Positions 42,446 to 50,591 of a DNA stretch of 64,000 nt are shown here, in pieces. The first letter of the stretch is position 1, and each line of letters begins with the position of its first letter. Source of the stretch: Clostridium sp. AT4 (GTDB taxonomy: Bacteria > Bacillota > Clostridia > Lachnospirales > Lachnospiraceae); NCBI RefSeq assembly GCF_001517625.2, contig NZ_LN999827.1, positions 1 through 64,000 on the forward strand. The letters are read 5' to 3'. The position numbers and the translations under genes were made by a program. The notes under the pieces were generated by a model. It was not told the DNA's origin. It saw only the letters and a program-made list of their open reading frames with translations, and made no database searches.

Positions 42446-44425
42446 TTATTTCGCCTCAGATGCTGCCTGGAATTCCTTGTACTGTTCTGTAGTATAGGCG
42501 TCTACAGAAGTCTTCCAGTTCTTATACGTGTAGTTCTGAATACCGTACATGGCGTTCATCTTGGAGTAATCGTTGATCTTGGTCAGCTGCCACTGAATCT
42601 CATACTCCATAGGAATCGTAAGCGCATGCTGTAAGAGATAAACCTCAGCGTCTACATATGCATCATAACGCTTGTCAGGTTCATCATAGATAGCACCTGC
42701 TGCCTCTGCCAGAGCGGAGAACTCCTTGTAGGTTGCAATCAGGTCTTCATCCGTTGCATTATTAATTCTGGAATAGTTGTTGGAGTAGTAAGCGCCGTCA
42801 TAGCCGTAACGTTCCTGGTCAATGAAGTTTGCAGGATCACCGTAGTCAGCTCCCCAGCCGCTGATATAGAAGGAGCCCAGACCAGGCTGTACGACCTCCT
42901 TGGTCTGACTGGAAACAAAGGTTTTGATGTTTAAGTTCACATACTCTGCTCCCAGGCACTCAGCGAAGGTCTGCTTTAATACGGTTGCCTTATCAAGAGC
43001 ATCCTGATTGCCTGCGATGATGTAGTAATCCATCTCTACCGGGAAGGAAACGCCCTTAGCAGCCAGTTCTTCCATCGCCTGCTTCTTATACGCTTCTGCC
43101 TTTGCAGCATCGAAACGTCTTGGGTTCTCGCCGTCAGAAGGGGCAAATCCCATCTTCTCCTCTACCTTTGCAGCATAATCGGTGCCGTCAGAGTAATACA
43201 GGAGACCCTTCATAGTGTAGCCCACATTCTCGCAGTGAAGAGGCTCGATAAAGTTGGTTCTTGACCAGTAGTTTCTCAGATCCAGTCCGTAGTATAAAGA
43301 AAGGCGGAAGGCTTCGTTTGCAACTGCCTTGTTCCAGTTTTCATCTGCTGAACCGTCATCCTTGAACTTGTCAAAATTAAAGTGCATCTGGTAGGAATAC
43401 TTTTTCGGTCTTGTCTCGCTCAGATAGGGCTTCCATTCATTGCTGTCATCATTGTAAATCGTTCTTAAGTCAGCCTCTGCCAGAGCGATGTTGTCCAGCT
43501 CGCCGTTCTGCCACAGCTGATATAACTGAGTGCCGTCTACCATACGGACGGTAACTGTATCAAACAGCTTTGCATCCTTATCAAAATAATTTTCATTCTT
43601 TGTAAGGATCTTTTCGTTGTTCATGGTAAAGGTTGTCTCAAAATAGGGACCTGTATACCACATGGTTTCGTTTGTCATGCCGACCATGTTATCAACGCCC
43701 AGCTCATCAATCAGAGCCTGGGAGATAGGATACATGCAGGCTGATGTACATACGGTATCAAAGTAAGGAGCGTTGAGCGCACAGTGATAGATCAGGGTAT
43801 AATCATCCGGAGCCTCAATGCCTACCATCTCCAGCATCTTGGATGTATCAAGAGCCTTGGCCTCTTCTGCGGAAAGCTCCTTGGTATAATTGTAATAATC
43901 CTCAGCCCCCTTAATCAGAGCCAAAGGCATCGATGTGTTGTTGGATCCGTTCTTGTGGAAGTTTAATACCCACTCCATTGCGGTAATCCAGTCCTGAGCT
44001 GTACAGTCAGCCTTTACATTGCCGTTGATATCAACCCACTTAACATCGTCTCTCAGCTTAAAGGTCCAGGTAAGGCCGCCGTCCTCCGTTCCCCATTCCT
44101 TGGCAACTGCCGGTCTTAATTTACCGTTTTCATCTACCTCGATAAGTGGTGCATAGAGATTACAGAGTATATTTAAGTCAGCTGCCTTCTCTGTATTCAG
44201 AATAAAAAATCCTTCCTGCTCTCTATTTGGAGCTTCATAGGTTACCAGATCCTTAATTGCATTCTTATCACTTTCCTCTGCCTGAGTACTGCTTCCAGAA
44301 CCTGCATTACCTCCGGCACTGGTGTTTCCCCCACCATTTCCAGTGCTCTGTCCGCCGCCGCAGGCTGTAAGAGCCATCGCTGCGCCCAGCATAAGAGCTG
44401 CAATTTTTGCTGCATTTTTTCTCAT
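42446..44425 (-). CDS. Oligopeptide ABC transporter 2, large substrate-binding lipoprotein
   Basis: About 659 residues, SBP_bac_5 family, longer than the usual 540-560. Signal peptide with lipobox MALTACGGG, Gly/Ser/Asn linker, then EGFFILNTEKAADLNILCNLYAPLIEVDENGKLRPAVAKEWG and TWTFKLRDDVKWVD. The extra length lies in inserts of the peptide-binding domains. The start MRKNAAKIA at 44425 has AGGAG ten bases upstream; a 41-residue upstream extension lies in the leader and is rejected. First gene of operon 2. Confidence 0.93.
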   Translation of the reverse strand: MRKNAAKIAALMLGAAMALTACGGGQSTGNGGGNTSAGGNAGSGSSTQAEESDKNAIKDLVTYEAPNREQEGFFILNTEKAADLNILCNLYAPLIEVDENGKLRPAVAKEWGTEDGGLTWTFKLRDDVKWVDINGNVKADCTAQDWITAMEWVLNFHKNGSNNTSMPLALIKGAEDYYNYTKELSAEEAKALDTSKMLEMVGIEAPDDYTLIYHCALNAPYFDTVCTSACMYPISQALIDELGVDNMVGMTNETMWYTGPYFETTFTMNNEKILTKNENYFDKDAKLFDTVTVRMVDGTQLYQLWQNGELDNIALAEADLRTIYNDDSNEWKPYLSETRPKKYSYQMHFNFDKFKDDGSADENWNKAVANEAFRLSLYYGLDLRNYWSRTNFIEPLHCENVGYTMKGLLYYSDGTDYAAKVEEKMGFAPSDGENPRRFDAAKAEAYKKQAMEELAAKGVSFPVEMDYYIIAGNQDALDKATVLKQTFAECLGAEYVNLNIKTFVSSQTKEVVQPGLGSFYISGWGADYGDPANFIDQERYGYDGAYYSNNYSRINNATDEDLIATYKEFSALAEAAGAIYDEPDKRYDAYVDAEVYLLQHALTIPMEYEIQWQLTKINDYSKMNAMYGIQNYTYKNWKTSVDAYTTEQYKEFQAASEAK

Positions 44426-44514
44426 AGTGCATATTCTCCTTTCATAGATAAAAGACAAGGAGCCGTGTTCAAAAACTGTCCAAAACAGTGTGACCCTCTG
44501 CCATCTAGTGAAGT

Positions 44515-44544
44515 ATTTTATCATTAAACACCGTCTTGTGTCAA
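44515..44544 (-). promoter_or_regulatory. Promoter of peptide transporter operon 2
   Basis: Minus strand TTGACA (44539-44544), 18-base spacer, TAAAAT (44515-44520), with an extended TG one base ahead of the -10. A small leader hairpin ACTGT-N5-ACAGT lies downstream near 44476-44490. Confidence 0.75.
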
Positions 44545-44611
44545 GCACCGGCGTACATTTGACCGCGTACTATTTACCATCACAGACATATTCACGAAAA
44601 CCGGCCTTTTT

Positions 44612-45304
44612 TTACCATTTTTGTTGTTCTTTTACCACAATAAGCGAATAATACCCTGCCTGGTCCGGAATTTGCTCCGTTCCCCTGTAAATCGTTTCAT
44701 TTTCCAATCCGCAGTTTTCCACCATAACTGCCCCTGCTTTCTGTTCCAGCAGCGTTTTTTTCACCACGTCCATTTTAGAGGCTGCCTTCATAAGCACCTT
44801 TGTACCGGGAAGAGCAAGAGCCTCTTCCACGCCATAGGCGGAGGGGATGATATGGAGCTGCTCGGAGCGGTCCGCAAGGCTGTCCCCAAGACGGGCGCTG
44901 ACCGCGCAGAAGGAAGGAACGCCGCTTATGATCTGCGTTTCGTAGCCCCTGGCCTTTATGATACGGTGAAGATAAATATAGGTACTGTATACCGTAGGAT
45001 CGCCCAGAGTCAGGAAAGCTACATCCCTTCCGGCTTTTAACTGCTCCTCTGCCAGATCCGCGGCCTGCTCATAAGCTGCATCTAAAACGCTCCTGTCCTT
45101 TGTCATGGGAACTGCAAGGGCAATACACTCCTTTTGATCCAGCTCAGGCAGAAGCCCTCTGGCAATCTGGTAACTCACTGCCTGCTCTCTTGTCCGGGCA
45201 GGGACAGCCAGAACCTCACATTTTTTTATAGTGTCTGCCGCAAGAAAGGTCATAAGCCTTGGATCTCCCGGTCCTACGCCTACGCCGTATAAAATTCCAT
45301 GCAT
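44612..45304 (-). CDS. cobI: Precorrin-2 / cobalt-factor-II C20-methyltransferase
   Basis: A 230-residue SAM-dependent tetrapyrrole methylase (CobI/CbiL). N-terminal ILYGVGVGPGDPRLMTFLA, the GDP motif FLTLGDPTVYSTYIYLHRII, and GVPSFCAVSARLGDSL mark the family. It adds a methyl at C20 in cobalamin synthesis. No other cobalamin gene lies in this window, so it is either a stray member of a split pathway or the rest is elsewhere. It lies after the terminator of the hydrogenase locus and has no obvious promoter of its own. The CbiL/CobI split (cobalt-factor-II versus precorrin-2) is not resolvable here. Confidence 0.93.
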   Translation of the reverse strand: MHGILYGVGVGPGDPRLMTFLAADTIKKCEVLAVPARTREQAVSYQIARGLLPELDQKECIALAVPMTKDRSVLDAAYEQAADLAEEQLKAGRDVAFLTLGDPTVYSTYIYLHRIIKARGYETQIISGVPSFCAVSARLGDSLADRSEQLHIIPSAYGVEEALALPGTKVLMKAASKMDVVKKTLLEQKAGAVMVENCGLENETIYRGTEQIPDQAGYYSLIVVKEQQKW

Positions 45305-45347
45305 AAATAATCATTCTTCCTTTCTCTTGTTTTTATTCTTTTAAAAA

Positions 45348-45384
45348 ATCAAAATCCGGGAAGCATATCCGCCTCCCGGATTTC
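45348..45384 (-). terminator. Terminator of the group B-type hydrogenase operon
   Basis: Minus strand AAATCCGGGA...TCCCGGATTT (45352-45361 with 45374-45383): a 10-bp stem followed by TTTTGATTTTTT. It starts 5 bases past the hydrogenase stop at 45388. Confidence 0.88.
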
Positions 45385-45387
45385 TTT

Positions 45388-46839
45388 TTAATGTCTGTGC
45401 ATAGAGAACTGATCCATGGGATATTTCTTCAGATTTTCCAGAATTCTTCTGTCATCTGCCTCTCCGATCAGCTGGTCTCTGGCCTTCTTTGCCTCTGTCT
45501 CACCCTTATGCTTGCTGGGGCCACCGACACAGCCCCCTGCGCAGACCATGCCCTCGACAAAGTCCTCAGGCAGACGGCCTACCTTCATGAGAAGAAGCGC
45601 CTTTTTACACTCGGCTCCTCCGTTGCAGCGAAGTACCTTTGCGTCAAAGTTTTCTTCTCTCTCCTTCATGCACTCTAAAACAGCCGCCGTTACGCCTCCG
45701 CCGTTTCCAAAACGCTTTCCGAATACAGAGCCTTCCTGATACTCGTTCGTTGCAGGCTGCAGTTCTACGCCCTTGGCGCGCATCATGGCGCGGATCTCTC
45801 CAAAGGTCATAACATAGTCTGCATTTCCCTCGATATTCAGATCCAGGCTCTCGCTCTTTTTCGCAATACACGGGCCGACAAATACTGTCACTACGTCATG
45901 GTCCTGGCTCTTTAACATTCTGGATACGGCGCACATGGGAGATACGGTCGTAGACATATTGTCAAGAAGCATCGGAAAATGCTGCTTGATCATATTTACA
46001 AAGGCAGGACAGCAGGAGGTCGTCATCTTCTTTCCCTCTTTGTAGGCCTCTGCCCACTCCTCTGCCTCATAAGCTGCCGTCATATCGCCGCCCAGAGCCA
46101 CTTCAACCATGTCTGCAAAGCCCAGCTGCTTTAAAGCCACGCGCCAGCTCTCCATAGTGATATCCGAGCCGAACTGTCCTTCTGTCGCAGGCGCCACCAT
46201 GGCGACTACCTTCTTTCCTGCCTTGATCAGACGGATCACGTCTACCATAAAGGTCTTGGAACCAATGGCTCCGAACGGACAGCTGTGAATGCAGGCGCCA
46301 CACTGGATGCACTTCTTTTCATCGATCACACAGATACCGTGCTCGTCATATGTAATCGCATCGACCGGACAGACCTTTTTGCAGGGGCGCTCCAGATGAG
46401 CGATCGCATTATACGGACAGGCCTGGGCGCACTTTCCGCACTCCTTGCACTTATTTGGATCAATATAGGCATGGTCGTGACCCATGGTGATGGCTCCAAA
46501 ATTACAGGAATTCTGGCAGGCCTTTCCCATACACTTACGGCAGTTATCCGTAACAATGTAGGACGCAATGGGACACTCCTCACAGGCTGCATTAATGACC
46601 TGAACCACATTGGCACTGTCTCTGCCTGTAGGGCACTTGCCCTCTGCCAGACGGACTCTCTGCTTAATGATCTCACGCTCTTTGTAGATACAGCAGCGGT
46701 AGCTGGCCTGAGGGCCGGGGATCATATCATAGGGGATCTCATCCCTTTTTTCCTCCAGATTTCCCTCCCATGCGGCTTTCGCGACCTCATAGAGCACGTC
46801 ATGTTTCAGGCGCAGGATCGTTGCATCATTTGTTACCAT
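45388..46839 (-). CDS. [FeFe] hydrogenase-like protein, group B type
   Basis: 483 residues. A Cys-rich N-terminal region (CEECPIASYIVTDNCRKCMGKACQNSC at 86-112) and further [4Fe-4S] motifs (CKECGKCAQAC, CIQCGACIHSC, about 131-187) precede an H-cluster domain with TTSCCPAF (C276-C277), VGPCIAKKSE and GMVCAGGCVGGP. The layout is that of group B [FeFe] hydrogenases, common in Clostridia and of unclear physiological role. No accessory electron-transfer gene follows. It is last in an operon with a HydS-PAS protein and a SpoIIE-type phosphatase. Catalytic versus sensory function is open. Confidence 0.9.
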   Translation of the reverse strand: MVTNDATILRLKHDVLYEVAKAAWEGNLEEKRDEIPYDMIPGPQASYRCCIYKEREIIKQRVRLAEGKCPTGRDSANVVQVINAACEECPIASYIVTDNCRKCMGKACQNSCNFGAITMGHDHAYIDPNKCKECGKCAQACPYNAIAHLERPCKKVCPVDAITYDEHGICVIDEKKCIQCGACIHSCPFGAIGSKTFMVDVIRLIKAGKKVVAMVAPATEGQFGSDITMESWRVALKQLGFADMVEVALGGDMTAAYEAEEWAEAYKEGKKMTTSCCPAFVNMIKQHFPMLLDNMSTTVSPMCAVSRMLKSQDHDVVTVFVGPCIAKKSESLDLNIEGNADYVMTFGEIRAMMRAKGVELQPATNEYQEGSVFGKRFGNGGGVTAAVLECMKEREENFDAKVLRCNGGAECKKALLLMKVGRLPEDFVEGMVCAGGCVGGPSKHKGETEAKKARDQLIGEADDRRILENLKKYPMDQFSMHRH

Positions 46840-46862
46840 TTTTCATTTCCTCCATTCATAAT

Positions 46863-46931
46863 CCCGGACGCCTGTTTTAAGCGCCCGGACAGCAAATATA
46901 TATCTTGGAAGGCCCAAAGGGCCCATTGCCA
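46863..46931 (-). other. Two intercistronic hairpins
   Basis: CCGGACGC (46864-46871) pairs with GCGCCCGG (46881-46888), one U-G pair, and GGCCC-AAA-GGGCC (46911-46923) forms a short hairpin flanked by TTGG/CCAA. They lie in the 94-base gap between the phosphatase and hydrogenase genes and have no T-run. They may stabilise or attenuate the downstream message. Confidence 0.5.
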
Positions 46932-46933
46932 AC

Positions 46934-48112
46934 TTAATAATAGGTGATAACCACCTTTTTTCCCATATCCTCGATCAGATGGCGCAGCTGCTCCACCAGA
47001 TTCTGACGGATTCCCAGATCGAACGGAAGGCCCGGATTCTGATAGGCACTGTTGACGGCCTTTCCCACATACAGATGAACCTCCGTACAGTCCTCGATCA
47101 GGATCTTTGCCACCATGGAGCCGCCATTGGGCTTATCCAGTTCCTCAAAAAAATCCTCCGATACGGTTTCATTCTTTACATACCGCCGCAAAAGCTGCAG
47201 CACGCGGTTCAGCGTAAGGACGCCTTCTGTCACCAGATCTACCCCGTCCATATAGGCAATGGGCGGAATCTCCGGATCCACATAGTCCAGCGATACATCC
47301 AGCTTCCGGTTCAGAACCCGTGACACAATGGTAGCGCTGGTGCCGCCGCATACAATGGTCGTGGCATTGGGATCGGACATAAAATCCTCTACCATGGCTG
47401 TATCATCCTCTGGATTTCGGGCCGGACCAGTCATCAGATGAACCGGCTTGCTGTTTATGATGCGCATACAGGCCACTGTGGTATCGTCTCCCGGATGAAA
47501 CTGGTACAGCTCATCACAGGCACGGCTGATGGATGCAGCCAGACGCATGGCGGAAACGGTGATCTGATACTGGCGCACCGCATAGTCCGCTATATCCTTC
47601 CACAGCCAGCCAAAGTTTAAAAGATCGCCAACTCCCGCATGAATGGTGCCGTCGCTCATAAGGATCAGAGCGTCTCCCTTCTGCACCTTAAAGCGGTATT
47701 CATTGATCCGTTTTCCCTGAAGTTCCCGGATATTCTGAGGAATTTCCATCAGCTTTCCGTCCCGGATAAAGATGCAGCCCGGATTGTCATACTCCACCAG
47801 ATAGGCATCTCCATTATGGAAAACCTGCAAAATACTGAAGGTAGAGTAGGCCACCTGGCGCACCTGGCAGATCGGAAGGGTCTCACTGATGGTATCCACA
47901 CATTCCTCCAGAGTAGCCCCGTTTAAAAACATGGTTCCCAGGATTTTTGAGGTAAGCGTGGATAAAATATTGGCTTTGACCCCGCTTCCCATACCGTCGG
48001 CCAGAATCATAATATTGGAATCCTCTGTCTGAAGAATTTCCACCTTGTCGCCGCAGAGGATCTCACTGTACTTGTTCAGGCTTTTGTAAGCAACATCTAC
48101 CGTTATCTCCAT
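46934..48112 (-). CDS. SpoIIE-type PP2C protein phosphatase
   Basis: A 392-residue soluble phosphatase. Metal-binding Asp pattern: LADGMGSGVKANILSTLTSKIL, LILMSDGTIHAGVGDL, GDDTTVACMRI. No membrane helices, so unlike SpoIIE itself it is cytoplasmic. The C-terminal 160 residues (from MTGPARNPEDDTAMVEDFM) form an added domain I cannot name. It is located between a HydS-PAS sensor gene (4 bases upstream) and the hydrogenase gene. Its usual partners are phosphorylated STAS proteins; none is encoded here. It could act with the HATPase at 12740-13162, though that is speculation. Confidence 0.92.
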   Translation of the reverse strand: MEITVDVAYKSLNKYSEILCGDKVEILQTEDSNIMILADGMGSGVKANILSTLTSKILGTMFLNGATLEECVDTISETLPICQVRQVAYSTFSILQVFHNGDAYLVEYDNPGCIFIRDGKLMEIPQNIRELQGKRINEYRFKVQKGDALILMSDGTIHAGVGDLLNFGWLWKDIADYAVRQYQITVSAMRLAASISRACDELYQFHPGDDTTVACMRIINSKPVHLMTGPARNPEDDTAMVEDFMSDPNATTIVCGGTSATIVSRVLNRKLDVSLDYVDPEIPPIAYMDGVDLVTEGVLTLNRVLQLLRRYVKNETVSEDFFEELDKPNGGSMVAKILIEDCTEVHLYVGKAVNSAYQNPGLPFDLGIRQNLVEQLRHLIEDMGKKVVITYY

Positions 48113-48115
48113 GCG

Positions 48116-50119
48116 CTACCTCCCAAAGCCCGGAGGCTTAGGCCGGATGCTCCCCAGATGGACATAGCCCGCCGGCTTCTCTGCCGTTTCAGAGCTGTCC
48201 GCCTTGGAGGCGGATGCTCCCGATGCTCCCGGCCGTATACCCGTCGCTCCTGAAATGACAGCCTGTGCTCCTGCCTGCCTTGGAGCACCGCCTCCCAGGG
48301 AATCCCTTGTCATCACACCGCTTAGGGGAACTGCCCCGCTTCCCATATGGACATTTCCCACAGGCGATTCCATTTCATCCTCCTCATGGAGAGAGGAATC
48401 GTCTAACAGAGAACGGCACAGTTTGCTTAAGGTGGTTTTTGTTTCCGCCGTTGTTTCTCCCAGAAGGCCTGCAATCTCCTGAGCCACCATCATCTGCTTG
48501 TGGATTACCTTCTGAGCCAGATCAATGGTTTCCAGCTTCTTCTCATAATCCTCCTGAGCCAGTTCCTCCTCACGGGTGATATCAATAAAGGTAGCAAGCA
48601 CTGCATTTTCCTTTTCTATGTATACAATGTTCTGGAGTGTGGACAAATGGTACTCCGGATAGCTGACCCGCTTTCCATGGATATTCTGATGGGTATCGAA
48701 TACCCACTGGAAATCCACCGGATCAATAAATTCATACAGATACATCTCAAGAGCCTCTGAGCGTGTCTTTCCAAAGTATTTCTCTCCCACATCGGAATAC
48801 TCTAAAATCCGCATATCCGGCCCTACAATGAGCACAATATTGGGAGAAGTTTCCATTACCAGATTAGACATGGATTCTGCCTTTTCATGCATATAGGGAA
48901 TGCACATGGAAACCTCTGCCTTGTGCTGGAATACGGCGATTGCCTTTTCCCGACAGGTAGGATAACCGCAGGCCCCGCAGTTTAACTCATCCTCCGGCTT
49001 AAATTTATTCGTCATGCGCAGGATCTGGCGGATCTGCTCCTCCGTCGGCATAGGATCTTTGGGCGAACGGTCTAAAAACTCTTTTCTGAAAGAAACTGCC
49101 TCAACCGCATGCTCCATCTGGGAACGGTCGGCCGGCTCCCTGCAGATCCGTTCCTCCATATCCAGCTTTACTTTAAAGCGTGAAATAAACTCCTCATCAT
49201 CCACCGTCGGCCCCTTAATACAGCCGCCGGCGCACATATTCATTTCAATAAAGCACCCTTTGATCTCTCCCCTGGCCATGCTCCTGCACAGGTCAATACA
49301 GTTTGTCTCCCCATGGACATAGAACTTGCGGTAGCCGTCTCCCCTGCTTTCTTCCTCAGCCAGTACCGAATTTACCACTCCGTTTGTAACAGGATACAGG
49401 CGGTTTACCTTGGGATCAAAGGCCGTAAAGGGCATATCCTCACAATCCTCAATGGAAATTTCCTCCTGATCCAGCCATTTTTTCATATCCCGGAAATTCA
49501 AGACCGCATCAATGCAGTTATCATGGCGAGGATCGTTTGCCTCCTTCTTTTTTGCAATACAGGGGCCTAAAAATACTATCTTCACCTCACGCCCCAGTTC
49601 TTCCTTTAAAATGCGTCCGTGGGCGATCATGGGAGATACCACCGGCGCAAGGTATTTTACCAGCTCCGGATAGTAAATCTCGATCAGGTCATTGACACTG
49701 GGGCAGCAGGTGGTAATGATATTTTCCATCTGATGCTCCTTAAGCAGTCTGGCATACTCTGCCGTCACATAGGCAGCGCCCTCGGATGTTTCCCTCACAT
49801 CCTCAAACCCCAGACGGATCAGTGCCCCACGGACCTGGCCGATGGTCTTATATTTTAACAGACCCATATAAGAGGGTGCAATGGAAACCACTACCCTCTC
49901 GCCGGCTGCGATCCAGCCCTTCACCAGCTCCAGATCGCTTCTGAGCGTCTTTGCAGACTGCGGACATATCTTCAGGCAGTGGCCGCAGAGAATACATTTA
50001 TCAGGCATGATCACGGCTCGTCCATCCTTGACCTGGATGGCCTTTACCTCGCAGTAGCGGACGCATTTATAGCAGTGCTTACATTTTGTGGCCTTGAAAT
50101 CAATGATTTCCATGCCCAT
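48116..50119 (-). CDS. HydS-PAS: sensory [FeFe]-hydrogenase protein with PAS domain (group C type)
   Basis: About 667 residues. Two [4Fe-4S] motifs (CKHCYKCVRYC, CILCGHCLKIC), H-cluster domain with TTCCPSVND, LGPCIAKKKE, NMCAGGCIKGP, a further Fe-S domain (CGACGYPTCREKA...C), a PAS domain (about 430-525: SPNIVLIVGPDMRILEYSDVGEKYFGKTR), a helical segment, and an extended Ser/Gly/Ala-rich tail with two VH(M/L)GS repeats. The order matches group C sensory hydrogenases. It lacks a kinase domain, so signal output probably goes through the adjacent phosphatase. The start MGMEIIDF at 50119 lies 9 bases from GGGAG; GTG at 50125 overlaps the ferredoxin stop. Role in H2/redox sensing is inference. Confidence 0.9.
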   Translation of the reverse strand: MGMEIIDFKATKCKHCYKCVRYCEVKAIQVKDGRAVIMPDKCILCGHCLKICPQSAKTLRSDLELVKGWIAAGERVVVSIAPSYMGLLKYKTIGQVRGALIRLGFEDVRETSEGAAYVTAEYARLLKEHQMENIITTCCPSVNDLIEIYYPELVKYLAPVVSPMIAHGRILKEELGREVKIVFLGPCIAKKKEANDPRHDNCIDAVLNFRDMKKWLDQEEISIEDCEDMPFTAFDPKVNRLYPVTNGVVNSVLAEEESRGDGYRKFYVHGETNCIDLCRSMARGEIKGCFIEMNMCAGGCIKGPTVDDEEFISRFKVKLDMEERICREPADRSQMEHAVEAVSFRKEFLDRSPKDPMPTEEQIRQILRMTNKFKPEDELNCGACGYPTCREKAIAVFQHKAEVSMCIPYMHEKAESMSNLVMETSPNIVLIVGPDMRILEYSDVGEKYFGKTRSEALEMYLYEFIDPVDFQWVFDTHQNIHGKRVSYPEYHLSTLQNIVYIEKENAVLATFIDITREEELAQEDYEKKLETIDLAQKVIHKQMMVAQEIAGLLGETTAETKTTLSKLCRSLLDDSSLHEEDEMESPVGNVHMGSGAVPLSGVMTRDSLGGGAPRQAGAQAVISGATGIRPGASGASASKADSSETAEKPAGYVHLGSIRPKPPGFGR

Positions 50120-50121
50120 AA

Positions 50122-50361
50122 TCACAGTCTCCCTTTGATCTCGTTTTCAAAAAACGCTTCTGTGTCCTCCGGCTTCAATGAATATAACTCTCCGTCCACA
50201 GTCACACATACGCCGTGGTCGCAGTTTCCGGAGCAGAAAGCTCCGTTTAAGTCAACCTGTTCCGACAGGCCGTTTTCATTTACAAGCTTCTGAAGCTTTT
50301 CAATAATCTCTCTGGAACCCTTTAAATGGCAGGCGCTTCCAATACATATTGTTACTTTCAT
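50122..50361 (-). CDS. Thioredoxin-like [2Fe-2S] ferredoxin
   Basis: A 79-residue small NuoE/HydC-like ferredoxin: MKVTICIGSACHLKGSREIIEKLQKLV, then GAFCSGNCDHGVCVTVDGELYSLKPEDTEAFF. The Cys positions (CxxxxC...CxxxC) fit a [2Fe-2S] ligand set. The start at 50361 is chosen after GGAGGGTGAAG; the upstream extension is not conserved-looking. First gene of the sensory hydrogenase operon. It is probably the electron donor or acceptor of the HydS-type protein. A similar small ferredoxin gene neighbours HydS in Thermotoga. Confidence 0.85.
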   Translation of the reverse strand: MKVTICIGSACHLKGSREIIEKLQKLVNENGLSEQVDLNGAFCSGNCDHGVCVTVDGELYSLKPEDTEAFFENEIKGRL

Positions 50362-50444
50362 TTTCACTTCACCCTCCGTTATTCGTTTCACTCTGTCTGT
50401 ATGTTCTTTATCCTTTATACAGGGGTCTCCCCACATGTAATGCC

Positions 50445-50473
50445 ATTATCTCATATTGTCATATTTTTATCAA
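50445..50473 (-). promoter_or_regulatory. Promoter of the second sensory-hydrogenase operon
   Basis: Minus strand TTGATA (50468-50473), 17 bases, GATAAT (50445-50450), then a leader hairpin GGGG-AGA-CCCC (50424-50434). Opposite in direction to the patatin gene. Confidence 0.65.
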
Positions 50474-50514
50474 TAATATTTCTGCAAAAACAAAGGTTTT
50501 CCGATGGAAAAGTG

Positions 50515-50523
50515 TGGTATACT
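50515..50523 (+). promoter_or_regulatory. Promoter of the patatin gene (extended -10)
   Basis: TGGTATACT is an extended -10 motif (TGnTATACT) about 70 bases upstream of the start codon. No convincing -35 was found. Confidence 0.5.
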
Positions 50524-50591
50524 GGATATATTTCAAACGATATGCCTGCCGGACAGAACCGCCCGGCAAAGCCAAATGGAGGAATCAGAAA

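Noticed and set aside
44476-44490. ACTGT-N5-ACAGT palindrome as an operator
   Set aside because: Short and weak; more likely a leader hairpin, so it is only mentioned with the promoter.
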